Shown piece by piece: positions 1 to 12,544 of a DNA stretch of 64,000 nucleotides (the first letter of the stretch is position 1; every line of letters begins with the position of its first letter). Source of the DNA: Euclidia mi (taxonomy: Eukaryota > Arthropoda > Insecta > Lepidoptera > Erebidae). The notes beneath the pieces were generated by a model, which saw only the letters and a program-made list of their open reading frames with translations, had not been told where the DNA came from and did no database searches. A program made the translations under genes and the position numbers. The stretch lies in assembly GCA_944739405.2 (NCBI GenBank), contig OX123183.2, forward strand, positions 124,008,331 through 124,072,330, given 5' to 3'.

Positions 1-2641
1 AGTATAAAATAAGATGTGATTTGAGTCTCAGATTTATTTTGATGTTCTTTCGTAGCATTACATTTAGCATTTTTTTTTTCATATCTTTGTGACAATGAGA
101 TCTATATTGTATTTTCGTCACTTTTGCAGCAACAACACATAACAATAACCATCAAAGGCGTGGCACCTAAAAGTGAAGTGTGCCATTCATGAACGTTTTA
201 TTTTAGCATGTCCCAATTTTCTTTCGGAAATAGTAGCTACGTTTGCATGCAAAGTGCTTGTGTACATAAATAAGTAGCTGTTTATATACGAAATACGAAT
301 TCCCTATTCCCACAGAGACGTGGCATATTAATCTTAAGTCGCGTGTTAACACTCAATCCATCAGAACAACCCTTATCCATTTGACTATATACTTGCCTTA
401 TCTCTACATAATACGTAACTTTATTTATGCCCTTCCTTCATCCCTTCCAAAAATATGGCACCCACGTACAAGATGAAGGGCGTCAGCTCTGTGGACTTAG
501 ACTGCGTAAATACGCCAGACATAAGAAATGAGCTGACCCGAGCGGTGTTTTTTATGGAATACGGCGGCAAACGAGCAGTTGAATCGCCTAGTGGTAAACT
601 ATTACCGTCGCCCATGGACAACCGTAGCACCAGAGAAGTCAAGTACGTTGCCGGCCTGAGATGGGAAAAGGAATAAGGGGAGCAGCAGGATTAGGCAGAA
701 GCAAACAAGAATGAGGCTTCCGTCACCTCACTCACCGAAGGCTACGCAACAGTACATTTACTGTTAATTTACGGTGATATTCGCTAATAAGGTAATAGGT
801 ATTTCTCTGATCGAGCCGCAAAGCTGAATCAGCAAGGTTCTACTACCTTTAAAATGCAGGAATAGCAATACACTCACTGAGCGATGCTTGGACAATAAAC
901 TGACACTAATCGTAAATGTTAACCTCGCTCCGCCTAGCTCGCACATCTCTCATATCTCGCGTTATATGATTGTTACAAAGAGCTGTAAACTTCTCAGTTT
1001 ATTTAAGATCCTTGCATCTATTTGGTAAAGATAATTAAATGACGTTTATTTGTGAAATGGAAAGCGGTAGTCGTTGTTTTGATCGACGGTTTTCGCTGAG
1101 TAACATTTATATATTTGGCAAATGTTTAGTTTTAGGCTTTGTTGTTCTTTTACGGTCATATTTTGGGTAATATAATATGAAAGTAATTCTTTAAAAGGTT
1201 AAGCAATTAAAACTGTGCGTAATAAGAATAAATTTAATAAATTATGAGTCTTTTTTATTTAAAATAAGGTTTTGTATGTACAACATCGTCTTCATAAAAC
1301 GTTTAAAACTTCTCAAAACAAAAAAAAAATTGAAACTTTTTTTACTGAAACATTTTTCTGCAGCCAAGTCCAAATTCCTGAAAACATAGCGCCATTCGTG
1401 CAACTCTTCCTGAATGAAATTTTCAGCTAAAGAACGTTGCGTTTTATTTTTGTGTTGGCACCAGGCTACAGCGGTAGCGTTGTATTTTTTGCAACTGACG
1501 GTAACTAACATTCCTGATACAGTTGAAAACTATTCTAGATTTTGAAGAAAATGCCAACACGCAATTGAAGACTACGAGATCACACAAGAAATAAAATTTG
1601 CTTGATCCATTCAGTTTATGTACATGGATTTTATACTTAAATTGGTTATTACAAATTATGAACTTAAATATTTTACGAGCTTCCTTGATAGATAATTTAA
1701 AGAGTGTGAATTGAGGAATAAATTTAGTTCTATATTTAGCTACAGGTTGCTCGCAGCTACGCAAGTTGTTTATTTTTCCCAATCTTGTGAGAATTTCAGA
1801 AAGTCCCTTTTTAGTGCACCCGTATGGTCCCCAAGGAAAATACATGCCAAATTGCAGCTTCGCCCAATAGGCTGTGCGATGTCTGCCATTCAGTCAGTAA
1901 CGGAATAATTTTATATTTAGGTACATATGTACAGATTTTAGTCCCGTCCGTAATAAGGCGCACTGAGTTTAACTTTGAGCATCTCTCTATCCCGGACGAT
2001 TAGGCTTAACTAAGTTTAAACCACTTTTACTAAATGACTAAGTGCGACTATTTGTAACAGTCCAGTCAAATATCACGCGACCTTTGTCGCAAACATTTTT
2101 GAGCGCGTGAAGTAATATTTCAAATAATATTTTTAAACAAATTTTAAGCTCTTCATTTTTGAAAATAGATGTAAAAACTGAGATAATCTCGAGGACCTAC
2201 TTTTCACCTTTGACCTTGAATAAATTACGAAAACGACCCAGACACGATAATTTATGAAACTTTACGTGAAAATTCAGCTTATTATCTGTAATTTTGAGGT
2301 TGACCCCTTTTAACAAATAACTGAACCATCTTTCTTCTCTCTTATTTTCCTGTGAGCATGTGGCCAACTCTGATCTCGGAATTTTTAGACTGCCTGAGAG
2401 ACTGACTATAAAGGTTGGCAAACTATTTATCTATCATCACGGTGCCGGCGTCTTAAATTGGGGTAGGCAGAGACTATGGAACGCCAAATGCTCTTGTTCA
2501 AACACACCTTTTTCACTTTCTCGACATCCATTAACCTCAACAGGCATGCTCGTCAGTTATAGGTACTTTAATTCGACAAAATAAATTAAGCATAAAACAA
2601 AACCAACCAACAAACAATCAAAATTATTTTCTTGTCTACAG
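1..2641. other. upstream intron or 5' flank, no supported gene
   Basis: AT-rich sequence up to the splice acceptor at 2640-2641. A GC-richer open frame at 455-676 (73 codons) has no recognisable motif. A degenerate copy of the small Helitron found intact at 42007-42213 lies at about 1785-1915 in reverse orientation; the shared words include TAGTGCACCCGTATGGTCCC. If the receptor gene extends further left, this is its intron. Confidence 0.5.
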
Positions 2642-2826
2642 ACCTACCAAAGTCCCAATCGAACCGGATCGTGTCGATCCTGGGCCTGTTCGAGCTCTCA
2701 GTGGGCGACTCCCCGCGGGCAGACGGCGTGTCGGAACTGGCAGCTGCCAGGCTGGCAGTGGAGCATGTGAACAGGAGGGGACTCCTGCCAGGGTACCGGC
2801 TGCATCTCATCACGAATGATACTAAG
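2642..2826 (+). CDS. GABA-B-R2: GABA-B-R2 exon: start of ligand-binding domain
   Basis: 185-bp exon between a pyrimidine-rich acceptor ending CTACAG and the donor AAG|GTATGG. It encodes the beginning of the Venus-flytrap (ANF receptor-like) lobe 1: SILGLFELS, then DGVSELAAARLAVEHVNRRG, then LPGYRLHLITNDTK. The first beta strand, followed by the amphipathic helix with AARLAVEHVN, is the standard class C receptor opening. It ends in phase 0, matching the next exon. GC content is far above the surrounding intron. Confidence 0.9.
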
Positions 2827-2849
2827 GTATGGAGACGTTAGATACGAAG

Positions 2850-2985
2850 ATGTTGAAGCGAAGGTCAGACGGCAGTCGCTCTGTAGATAAGATAATATTA
2901 TAGTCAAATCTGACTGGACTAATTAGCAGACCCCGAGCTCCAAGGGGAAAAGTCTTGGATTTAACTTGGATAACGCTTAGACGAT
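2850..2985 (+). repeat. SINE-A 3' fragment
   Basis: About 130 bp just inside intron 1 that match the 3' half of the SINE at 13343-13712, for example GGCAGTCGCTCTGT followed by the TAATATTA...CAAATC...GACTGGACTAATTAGC block. It ends in a (GAT)n run at about 2980-3003. Confidence 0.7.
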
Positions 2986-3003
2986 GATGATGATGATGAT
3001 GAC

Positions 3004-4625
3004 TATTAATGACATAAGTACGTCACTGATATAAGAAAGAAACTGCATTTTGAATGAATATAATTACGAGATTTGGCCCTAAGCCCGATTGAGTTAAAAC
3101 TAGAACTATATTTTTATTTTGGCTAAAGTCATGATTAATTTTCGTCTGCATGGTAGGCATTGAGCTTTAAGTGGTCGCCTCGCCGCTTCCTACTACGCCG
3201 AGTGTTGTGAGTACACAACACTATACTTTGCGCGCTCCCATAGTACCAATACTTGGAATATCGGGATTGGTCGTACGTGCCAGCACGAGTAAAATTCGTA
3301 CGAAAACGTGTCCAAAGTGCGCGCGGCCTAAAGGTAATACAAAAACTGTGCGCTTTGACAAATGTCACGGTTTTTTTTATCACGGGCTGTCACAAACTGA
3401 GTTCGGTAAGGTCATCAAAACCGATCAGTAAACGCGCATTATTTCCATTAATATGCGCCAAAATATCATGATCTTGCATTTACCTACAATACCTTTAACT
3501 AAACCATACATATCCATTAAAAACTGTAGACATCTAGATTTCTGAAGAAAATCGAATCAGCCCCAAATGTAAAAAAACAACCCTCACGGAGCACACAAAT
3601 TTAAACTTTCGGAAAGCCAATTATCCTTAAACACCATTATTGTTATAATAATAGCATCTAGTCCTTCAGATAAGAATCAAGGTCTACCCTTTGAAAGAGT
3701 TTCACAAACTATTCCACCCGCTTGCGACCGACTTACAAACTTTCCTTTAGTGTTTAAACTACCCAAGGTCTTTGTAATTTACAGCTTTTGGTGTTAGCTA
3801 GTACCTTTTGTAGGGATCGGCTTGTTAATTTTTATGGTAGTGGTGAATTGACCGCCTTATTTTGTTATTGGGTAAGATGTCATCGGCCCTATATACGTTT
3901 CAAGTTCGATCAATATTTTTTGTTGTTTATGACAGTCTAAAAATAAATGAGGTTCAACATCGGAAATGCGTAAGAGCAAAGGCATCCTGCGGGTATCTAC
4001 GCAATCCGTTAAAAATACATGCTATAATACATGCTATAATGTCTTAACATGATAGGAGTTTGCTCGAGGTTACATTAGCATAACTCATCATCATTAGTCT
4101 GCTGGATATAGGCCTCTCCAATGAAACGCCATGACACCATGTCACATTGCTTAACCAGCAATTGGGGATGGTGGCCTTCACAATAGGACTTCACTGTCAG
4201 CTTACCATCAGGCAGCGTGAAGTAAATTTGACAGGCTTTTTTTAAAAATAAAAACGCTGCTAAGCTCTAATTCCAGCTCTTCGTATCCAGCCACTGCCAG
4301 CCACTATGCGTATATCGTCACTTCGTCAAGCCGGAAGGCATAACTTAATGAAACTTTAATTTCAAACCATCTATATTTAACAGAGCATAGTTTAAATTAG
4401 ATAAATTCTCAATAAATGTAACGCGCTCATAATACTATGATAAACTTATCAAACTCAAACATGAGTTTCCTAGTTCCAGATTAGTTTACTTGTGCAATAT
4501 AAATCTAGATGCTAAAATAACATCGGACTTGCTAATAAGTAAAAATTTTTGAATATTTAATTTCATGAAGTAACTTCATGTACTTACCTTTTTATGGAAA
4601 TGTTCTATTATTCATCATCTTCTTA
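3004..4625. other. intron 1, no gene seen; SINE-like fragment
   Basis: Intronic AT-rich sequence. A GC-richer patch at 3160-3430 carries an 86-codon open frame without known motifs. At 4083-4240 there is a fragment of the lepidopteran repeat that contains the word CTGGATATAGGCCTC. I see nothing else. Confidence 0.5.
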
Positions 4626-4783
4626 GCGTAAGTAAGTAAGTAAGTAATCATTTATTCGTCAGAATATGGGTATACAGAGGTCTTAAAATGTTATACATAG
4701 GTTCAAACCATAATCTGCCATTGTTTGGCATACGAATATTAATTGTCAATTACAAAAATATTATATTGATGATGTCATGCAAG

Positions 4784-6231
4784 TCACAGTTCTTTGTCGT
4801 CTAAGAATTCTTTTACACTATAAAAACATTTATTTAATAATAATACATATAAATTTCTTTTAAAAACATTAATGCTATCAATATTCTTAAAACTGTTTGG
4901 CAACTTATTATAGATATGTATCGCCTTACAATATACATTGTCACTAAATACATTGACTCTTTGCTTTGGTATTAGTAGTTTATGAGTATGCCTGCCTGGT
5001 CTTGTCACAGTATCATTATGTTTACAAAATAAGTCTGGATGTTTACGCACAAAAAGACAAATATCGAACAGATACAAGCTAGGTAGGGGTAAAATATTAT
5101 ATTTTTTAAAATAATCCTTACAACTTTCAGTCTATTGTAAACCGAATAATGCTCGAATACACTTTTTTTGCACTATAAATGCTTTATCAACTTCCATTGA
5201 ATTGCCCCAAATTATCAGACCGTACCTTAATTTAGAGGAAACATACCCGTGGTAGGCATTTAAAGCCGTTTTTAGAGTTGAGATTTGTCTTAATCGATAC
5301 AAGGCGTACACAAATTTGTCATGGTTCATGCAAAGATTTCTAACGTGTTCTTTCCAGTTGGCAGTGTTTGTCTATTATGATACCTAGAAAGGCAGTGACA
5401 TCCACTTCTTCAACCTCATTGTTGTTGTATTTTATATTAAGTGTAATGGGTTTTCTATTATACGTTTCGAATTGTATCATTTTGGTCTTGTTTATATTTA
5501 CTTTAAGTCTATTATAATTCAATAATGTTGCTCAAAGCTTTGTTTATCTTCTGCTCCAAAGCACTTTTATCTTTATCTTCTATGATAAGGGTAGTGTCGT
5601 CCGCATATAATACACATTTGTGCTCAATCATATTAGGCAAGTCATTTATATATAATAGAAACAGAAGGGGACCGAGAATACTTCCTTGCGGCACACCCGA
5701 GCTGTTCATTAATTTAAATTCTGATCTGGTCGATGAGTAATATTTTCCAGAAGTATCAAGAATTTCTACACATTGATAACGGTCTTCGAGATAACTACTA
5801 AGCCAATGTAACGCTTTCCCTCTAATCCCATACTTATCGAGCTTGTATGGTAATAAATTATGATTAACAAAATCGAAAGCCTTAGACATGTCTAAAAAAA
5901 TTGTAACAATGTTATTTTTATTGTTGAGACTTTCAGTAACGATTTTTGTTAAAGTAAAACCTGCCAAAGTGGTGGAAATTTTTTTTCGAAAACCGTTTTG
6001 CTCGGGCTTAAGAATATTATATTTTTCTATAAAGTCTGAAATTTTGTCATGTATTATCCTTTCAAAAATTTTTGACAGTATAGGGATCAACGTTATAGGT
6101 CTATAATTGTTCATATCACTTGTGTCACCTTTTTTATGTAGAGTTTTAACTACTGAATATTTTAATCTCTTAGGAAAATACCCTTGGTTAAATGACAAAT
6201 TAAGAATGTGACACAGAGGAGAGCACAACAT
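4784..6231 (-). pseudogene. LINE ORF2, reverse transcriptase and C-terminus, broken
   Basis: 6231-5512 is 239 codons of RT with YSVVKTLHKKGD, NYRPITLIP, FLDMSKAFDFVNH, SGVPQGSILGPLLF and the catalytic YADDTTLI. The palm motifs are intact. The rest of ORF2 continues in other frames at 5522-5340 (INKTKMIQF, DVTAFLGI), 5329-5132 (YVSSKLRYGLIIWG, QKKCIRALFG) and 5077-4784 (IHIYNKLPNSFKNI). These are the usual thumb and C-terminal blocks of Jockey/CR1 RTs, separated by stops or frameshifts. Confidence 0.85.
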
Positions 6232-6293
6232 TTTTGCACAGGATTTTACAATGTCAGTTCTAAGGAAGTCATAGCCTATTGAATTGGTATTGT

Positions 6294-7622
6294 TTAGGGA
6301 TTTAATAGTTTTAAAAAGTCATAATCAGTCACAGGAGTCAGGAAAATTGTATTAGTTATATTCGTAATTGTATTCGGATAATTAGTCAAATTAGAATTGT
6401 TTGTAATGTCATTAGAATTTGATGTCAAATTTATAAAATAATTATTAAATTGCTGAGCTATTTGATTTGGATGTAAATATTCATTATTATTTATTTTTAT
6501 ACGTTCTATATGTTTAGCGGGGTCTTTACTACCTGATACGTTATTTTTTATAATGTTCCACGCCGCTCTACATTTGTTACTAGCATTGTTTATATATTTC
6601 ATACTTTCAAGTTTTTGAGCTCTAATCATACATTTTTTTAATATTTTGCTATAATGAATATATGTCTGTTTATTGTTATATGTCCGTGAGATTTTATATC
6701 TTAAGTAGAGACAACGCTTTTGTTTACATGATTTTATTAAACCTTTTGATATCCATTTAATTTTAATTGGCTTTTTTGTAATTTTAACAGTAATTGTGGG
6801 AAAACAAAGATCATAAAATAGTGTTATAGCGTCGTGGAACTTATTAAAAGCATCTTCGGTGTCCATGCAATTCAATACTTCACTGAAAGAGAGGGCTGAT
6901 AGACAGTCTATAAATTTATCCTTATTAGTTTTACATAGATCTCTTCTTTTTTCAAACCAGAATTGTCTTTCTCTTTTTAATGTACAAGGTTGTTCAAAAG
7001 TAATAGTTTGTGCGGTTTCATGATCGGATAATGCTAGCCTGTATAAATTGGTTACAACATCGCTCATGTTATTTGCTATTATATCAATGCATGAGTTCAG
7101 ACGAGTTGGACTGAGTATGTGATTTTTAAAGTTATAATTACATAAGATAGACTGCAGTTTTTTAACATTTTCATTATTTTTGAGAACGTCAATATTCCAG
7201 TCTCCACACAGAACAATATTTTTGTTTGACCGCTTACATAATATACTTAACAGAGCTGCCAAATTTTCCAGAAAAATGTCAGCGTTATAATTGGGTATCC
7301 TATATATATATATTACAACCAATTTTAATGAAGTAATTTCGGTAGCGCAATATTCGAAGTGATACGGTATAGCCTGTGTTTTGAGGTCAGGAATTTTATA
7401 CTTCAGATTTTTTCTTACTAAGATGCATGAACCGCCTCTACGTTGATTTATACGAGAATAAGATCCAGCTAGTTTGTATTTTTTTAATATTAAGTTTGAT
7501 TCGCATCCTCTTTTAATAAATGTCTCTGTAAGACATATTATGTCAACATTACATTTTAGTTGGTCCAGAGTAATTTCTAACATATCTTTTTTGCTTAGAA
7601 TTCCTGCTATATTCTGATGCAT
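6294..7622 (-). CDS. LINE ORF2, apurinic-endonuclease domain
   Basis: 442 codons open from MHQNIAGILSKKDML. The APE-type endonuclease nicks genomic DNA to prime reverse transcription. Visible blocks are N-I-A-G near the N-terminus, DIICLTETF (catalytic Glu block), RRGGSCILVRK, VLCGDWNIDVL (Gly-Asp-x-Asn block) and LSDHE (Ser-Asp-His active site). A lysine-rich linker follows at about residues 280-360. The frame stops near 6294; the RT starts 62 bp downstream in another frame, so EN and RT are no longer fused in this copy. Confidence 0.85.
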   Translation of the reverse strand: MHQNIAGILSKKDMLEITLDQLKCNVDIICLTETFIKRGCESNLILKKYKLAGSYSRINQRRGGSCILVRKNLKYKIPDLKTQAIPYHFEYCATEITSLKLVVIYIYRIPNYNADIFLENLAALLSILCKRSNKNIVLCGDWNIDVLKNNENVKKLQSILCNYNFKNHILSPTRLNSCIDIIANNMSDVVTNLYRLALSDHETAQTITFEQPCTLKRERQFWFEKRRDLCKTNKDKFIDCLSALSFSEVLNCMDTEDAFNKFHDAITLFYDLCFPTITVKITKKPIKIKWISKGLIKSCKQKRCLYLRYKISRTYNNKQTYIHYSKILKKCMIRAQKLESMKYINNASNKCRAAWNIIKNNVSGSKDPAKHIERIKINNNEYLHPNQIAQQFNNYFINLTSNSNDITNNSNLTNYPNTITNITNTIFLTPVTDYDFLKLLNP

Positions 7623-7644
7623 TAATGTACATTTTTCTATAGAA

Positions 7645-8781
7645 TTAGCGAAAAAGAATAGGCGTATCCGTCAAATTACCATCTGTTGGAATAGTTGTGC
7701 TTAATCTATCCATTTGGTAAACATTATAGTCTGCATTAATACATGTCGAACAATTTTTAACGTAGCATAACAGATCGTTAAAAATAACTACCATTCCATG
7801 GTTATTAAGTGTTCCATTACGTCTAGAAAACATGCTATGGTCATATGATAAATTTAAATTAGAGTCAAAAAAGATTGCATAGTTATAAATTTGTATGTCA
7901 CGATAGAGTAGGTAGCCAAACATTTCTATTCGCCAATTGTACAATACAGAGAAATTATTACATTTATATGTCGGCAAACAAAGTATTATATTTGTGTAAT
8001 TTATGCTCATCAGGGTGTGGAAGCAACAAGTTCTGAATAATTAATGGATTTCTTGAAATCAGTTTCGCCAATAAAAATTATACAATAATCTTTTAACGTG
8101 TAGTTTAAAAGTTTTGCATGCAGATTAGACAAGAGTTGTTCCAGGCCACAGTTTGTCGACAAGTAATGGCATATATTAAAATTAGGAAAACTACTTTCGG
8201 CAATGGATGTGATATTACAAGCCTTATTGCTACTGATTATACATAACTTGTTCCTTTTGTCTGACGTCCTATGTGTTATTGCTTTTTGTTCCGTAACAGG
8301 TTCAATATTCTGTGCAATTGTCATTGGTGTAAATTCCTTTTCTTTTTCTTCGGCCTTTGTGGACAAAATTGCTGTTTCAGTTTGTTTGTTTGTTATTTTT
8401 CTTAATATAAACTTTTATTGGTGTAGTTTTGTTCTGTTTCTTATTTGGACTGCTAGTTATAGTTTTGTACAAGTCATTTTTCTTCGCTAGATTTTTGTTT
8501 ATTTCTCTTAAATTTGTGTTTTCTAGGGAAAGAAATTCGATTTCCTTATGTGTACTGTTTAACTCCGATTGCAACGTTTCAATTTGTTGTTTCAAGTTAA
8601 CAATCAAATCTGTTTCTTGTTGTTTGGACAGATTTGGTAAGCTGTTTGATAAACTTTCTTCGAAGTCTGTTTCCTCAAGACTAGTGTTTATTTGCTCATT
8701 TAAATTACTTGGTTCGGAATGAGTTCTAGCTCGTCGAAATGTAATGTTCTCTAAGAAATTCATTTTTTGTAATTTAAACAA
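7645..8781 (-). pseudogene. LINE ORF1: coiled coil plus SGNH-esterase-like domain, frameshifted
   Basis: Three consecutive minus-strand frames make up one broken ORF1. Codons in 8781-8377 (134 aa) give a polar N-terminus and a heptad-rich coiled coil around IVNLKQQIETLQSELNSTHK, with a lysine/threonine-rich end. 8366-8010 (118 aa) has CIIFIGETDF, resembling the Gly-x-Asn/Thr-Asp block of SGNH hydrolases. 8010-7645 (121 aa) has an SYDHSMFSRRNGTLNNHG segment that could carry the terminal Asp-x-x-His. An esterase domain in ORF1 is known for CR1-group elements, where it is thought to act in RNP or membrane association. Frame changes near 8370 and 8010 suggest the copy is dead. The domain call rests on short motifs. 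Confidence 0.6.
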
Positions 8782-8802
8782 TTTATATTATTCACAAAAA
8801 GT

Positions 8803-8890
8803 GGATGCTCTCAGACAGTAGGACTCGATCCCGAGACCCGCTATTACAACCAATGCCAGTTGGTTTCCAACCACACTACGGCGACTTGTT
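8803..8890 (-). repeat. tRNA-like sequence (SINE head)
   Basis: Read on the minus strand, this stretch has a Pol III B-box-like GGGATCGAGTCCT and an A-box-like GTAGTGTGGTTGG upstream. It abuts the 5' end of the LINE. It lacks a convincing cloverleaf, so I call it a SINE head rather than a tRNA gene. Confidence 0.4.
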
Positions 8891-8981
8891 ACAATTGTGT
8901 CAGAATTGGAGTTCACTTCTTAAATCCATAGAATACAGTTTAGTTGTGATGATTCATGCTGCAAAAATTTTTATAAATTGA

Positions 8982-10795
8982 CTAGCTGTCCCGGCGAACT
9001 CCGTCTCGCTTTTTTAAAGTATTTTTCTTTATCATTTTCTTACTTAACTCTTCTCCAAAGAATTCAGAACAAAGTTACCAAGAAGATCAGTATTTAATCT
9101 ATTAATTGCCAGGCAAAGTTGTTTTACCGTATAAATTATTTCTAGGGGAGAAAAACTAACTGAAGATGCGGACGTGGAATATGAGTGGGGCAGATAACTG
9201 ATCTAGTGATATGATAAAATTACTCATTGGGCTATTAAATAATTAAATAAATTGCAAGTCTGACTCGCCCATGAAGGGTTCCGTAGTAGACGTATCCGCT
9301 GAACATAGCCATCATCTGCATCGAACATCAAATACCTAATAATAATAATTTCAATAAAATAATATATTGATTTTCCATCTGCCATATTTGATCACGAAAC
9401 AGATGTTATATAAGAATGCCACATGCGTTATAACGGCGGAGCCGATACGCATATTGATTTAATAGAATTTTCCCATCCGGCACCTTTGATTTTCCATCCG
9501 CCATCTTCGATTTTCCATTTGCCATCTTTGATTACGAAGTAGATGTTGTATTTGCATTCCTCATAGCTTAAAACATCGGAGAGTATACCCATATTGACTT
9601 AAATTTTTTTTTCATCCGCCATCTTTGATTTCCCATCCGCCATCTTTGATCACGAAATAGATGTTTTAATTGGAGTCGCCATCCCTTAAAACATCGGAGA
9701 CGATTACCATAAAGATTTTTTAAAACTTTTCCATCCGCCATCTTTGATTTCCCATCCGCCATATTTGATCACGAAATAGATGATGGATTTGGATTCCCCA
9801 TCCCTTTAAATATTGGAGTCGATACCCATATTGATTTTTGAAATTTTCTCATCCACCATCTTTGATTACCCGACCGCCATCTTTGATCACGAAATAGATG
9901 GTGTTTTTGAATTCCCCATTCCTTAAAAAATCGGAGACGATACCCATATCGACTTTAAAAAAAAACCCGTCCGCCATCTTTGATTTCCTATCCGCCATCT
10001 TTGATCACGAAATAGATGTTGTATTTGGATTCACCATCCCTTCAATCATCGGAGACGATACCCATATTGATTTTTTTAATTTTTCCCATCCGCCATCTTT
10101 GATTTCCCATCCGCCATCTTGAATCACGAAATAGATGTTGTATTTGGATTCCACATCCCTTTAAACATCGGAGACGATACCCATATTGATCTTGTTAAAT
10201 TTTCCCATCCGCCATCTTTGATTTCCATTCCGCCATCTTTGATCACGAAATAGATGGTGTATTTCGATTCCCCACCCCTTAAAATATCGAAGGCGATACC
10301 CATATTGATTTTTAAAATTTTCTCATCTGCCATCTTTGATTTCCCGTCCGCCGATATTATTAATCAGCGTCCCGAAATCTCGAAAACGATACCCATATAG
10401 GTAGGTTGTATCCTATTCGTTTAGCCTTGACCCAACCCTCCCCCTTCTCGTTTGACCATTTTATTATTTTTGTCTGGCCCCTAAAAGTTGCGGCGTAATT
10501 TTATATAGCCTATAGCCTTTCGGAATAATTGGGCTATCATAGGCAATAACAATTTTCAAAATCCGACTGCTAGTTCCTGAGATAAGCCGACATTATCTTT
10601 TAGCCTTTTTAGCCTTTTGCCCGGCTCCAAAGGGTCGAAGCGTTATGTTATATAGCCTATAGCCTTCCGGAATAACTAAGCTATCGCATACAAAAATAAT
10701 TTTACAGATCCGACCAGTAGTTCCTGAGATTAGCGCGTTCAAACAAAGAAACAAACAAACAAATAAACTCTTCCGCTTTATTATATTAGTATAGA
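8982..10795 (-). mobile_element. non-autonomous Helitron with internal tandem array
   Basis: On the minus strand it starts with TC (10795) preceded by A and ends ...GACAGCTAG with a following T (8982), the Helitron A|T insertion signature. The 3' end is GC-richer with a short imperfect hairpin before CTAG. The 5' part (10400-10790) has two copies of a block containing TATAGCCTATAGCC. The centre is the approximately 120-bp tandem array described separately. No Rep/helicase frame is present, so it would depend on enzymes supplied elsewhere. Confidence 0.7.
9365..10360. repeat. tandem array, about 120-bp unit
   Basis: Roughly eight to nine diverged units, each with CCATCCGCCATCTTTGAT once or twice, then TCACGAAATAGATG, a variable TTGGATTCCCCATCCC block, then GAGACGATACCCATATTGA. 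Units differ by small indels and substitutions. It lies inside the Helitron. Confidence 0.9.
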
Positions 10796-12230
10796 TAGAT
10801 AGTATCTAGATAGATATTCGGGGTAACACAAATCTCCTTTATTGGGCAGATACTATATAACTGTAAAAAGTATTTACACATACAAACTACTTAGTACAAA
10901 GCAAACTTGGGCCAATATCATAGAGCCAATATGGCGACTATGATTTGTCTGTCAGAACTCAGAACCATTAGAATTTAACAAAATACTCAACAATCCGAAT
11001 TTTGCGGATATATGTTGTCGACTCGAAATCTTTATTTTTTAATGTTTTATTATTCAGGTGAGGTTTCGATGTACTCCTTGACGAAATTATTAATATAAGA
11101 TTATCGACATCTGTTAGAATCTTTTGAAGTTAACAGATAATTGTGACTGTCAATTAATTATAGACAAATAATTTGCAATAAAATAAAATTGCGACTATAA
11201 TAATTAAGATCTAAGCTATTATCCTATCTCTCAAGTTGGACCAGACTGCACACGGTGTGCCAATTTAATTTAAAATCGCTTAAGTAGTTTAGGAATCCAT
11301 CGCGAACAAACATCGTGACAGGAGATTTATATATATTAAGAAGATGTCGTAGAATGACCGTCACTTTCAACTTTTAACGAATAGTTTTAATCACTTTTAT
11401 CTCTTCTTCGTACTGTTAATGTTTTTGTAATAATGTTTACTGCACTTTTAGTTTTATATTTAATTATGTTAAAGTTTAAAAGTTAATTTATTCACTTTGT
11501 AATGTTTATTTACCGGTATTAATTATGTTCCTTTTTATTCACTTGACACTTATTATGCACTAGAGATAACGTTTGTACTTCACATTTAAATGGTATTTAA
11601 CGTTTTTACACACAATCAAGCAATCAATAATAACTTTATCTATTTTAAAAACCAAAGTAAATAAAGAGCAATCTCAAGTCGACTGTATACCAGTAACCTA
11701 CTAGACTTTCGGGTTCATTTTCTAATCTAGACCTTTATTGAGGGTTTTTAGTTATTCCGTTACACATTCGTTTTATTTTAGTTTAAAATAAGCATTAGGA
11801 ATAAATTTTGTATCTCAAGGAACTTCACAAACATATAACAAACTGAAACAAAGCACACCCAGACTTGAAGCAACAATTTGCGGATCACACAAAGTATTGT
11901 CTCGAGTGGGGTTCGAACTCAGAATACTTAACGCATTAGCGGCGTTCGCTTAAACCACTACGCCAACCGTGCAGTCACAGGCATGAACAGATATGTCAGA
12001 AACAGTCTACATTATACCTACACTTTAGTTACCTCTGCAAAATCAACAACTGTCCTTCTTGTAACTGCGTTCACATTCATTTGTGTGTCGAATTAATGTC
12101 ACGACTGTCGCGTGTTTGCATCGCGTCTACATAATATTGCAAAGGATATATAAATATTCCATGGAGATCGTGTTTTGAAATCTTCTTTTTTCTTGTAGCT
12201 TTTTAAAGATATTGGATTTTTTTTTCTTTC
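10796..12230. other. intron 1, AT-rich; one tRNA-like SINE head
   Basis: Mostly AT-rich unique sequence. At about 11896-11972, read on the minus strand, there is a tRNA-derived head with the B box GAGTTCGAACCCC. A small GATA-type microsatellite lies at 10790-10830. No gene seen. Confidence 0.5.
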
Positions 12231-12231
12231 A

Positions 12232-12466
12232 CACAACACCATCTAGTCCCAAACTAAGCAGAGCTTGTACTATGGGTACTAGATAATGGATAAACATACA
12301 TATTATATAGGTACTTTCTTTTTTGTAAATACATACATATTAATTAGAAACACCCAGCCCAACACAAACATGTTCATGCACACAAATGTTTGAGTTGAGC
12401 GGGAATCGAACCCGCGACCTTCGACGTAGCAGTCGCTTACACTACCGCTACGCCAACCGGCCGTCG
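12232..12466 (-). repeat. SINE-B copy 1
   Basis: tRNA-derived SINE in reverse orientation: the promoter head is at the right with the B box GGGTTCGATTCCC and the body runs left to ACCATCTAGTCCCAAACTAA. A second copy at 43421-43655 matches over essentially its whole length. Confidence 0.85.
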
Positions 12467-12544
12467 AATTATTTCATAAATGATTTTTTTTTCTACGATA
12501 CTTCACGCAGAACATACCAAATGTTCACGAATAGAGTGTATTCG

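Larger units (their letters stand above)
4626..8790 (-). mobile_element. near full-length CR1/Daphne-like non-LTR retrotransposon
   Basis: About 4.1 kb on the minus strand. From 5' to 3' it has ORF1 (8781-7645), ORF2 endonuclease (7622-6294), ORF2 reverse transcriptase (6231-5512), ORF2 C-terminal remnants (5522-4784), a 3' UTR with AATAAATGATT, and a short (TTAC)n tail at about 4626-4645. Neither ORF is intact throughout. An APE endonuclease before the RT, a coiled-coil plus esterase-like ORF1, and a microsatellite tail fit the CR1/Jockey supergroup (Daphne- or CR1-like). Exact clade assignment needs an RT phylogeny. Confidence 0.85.
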
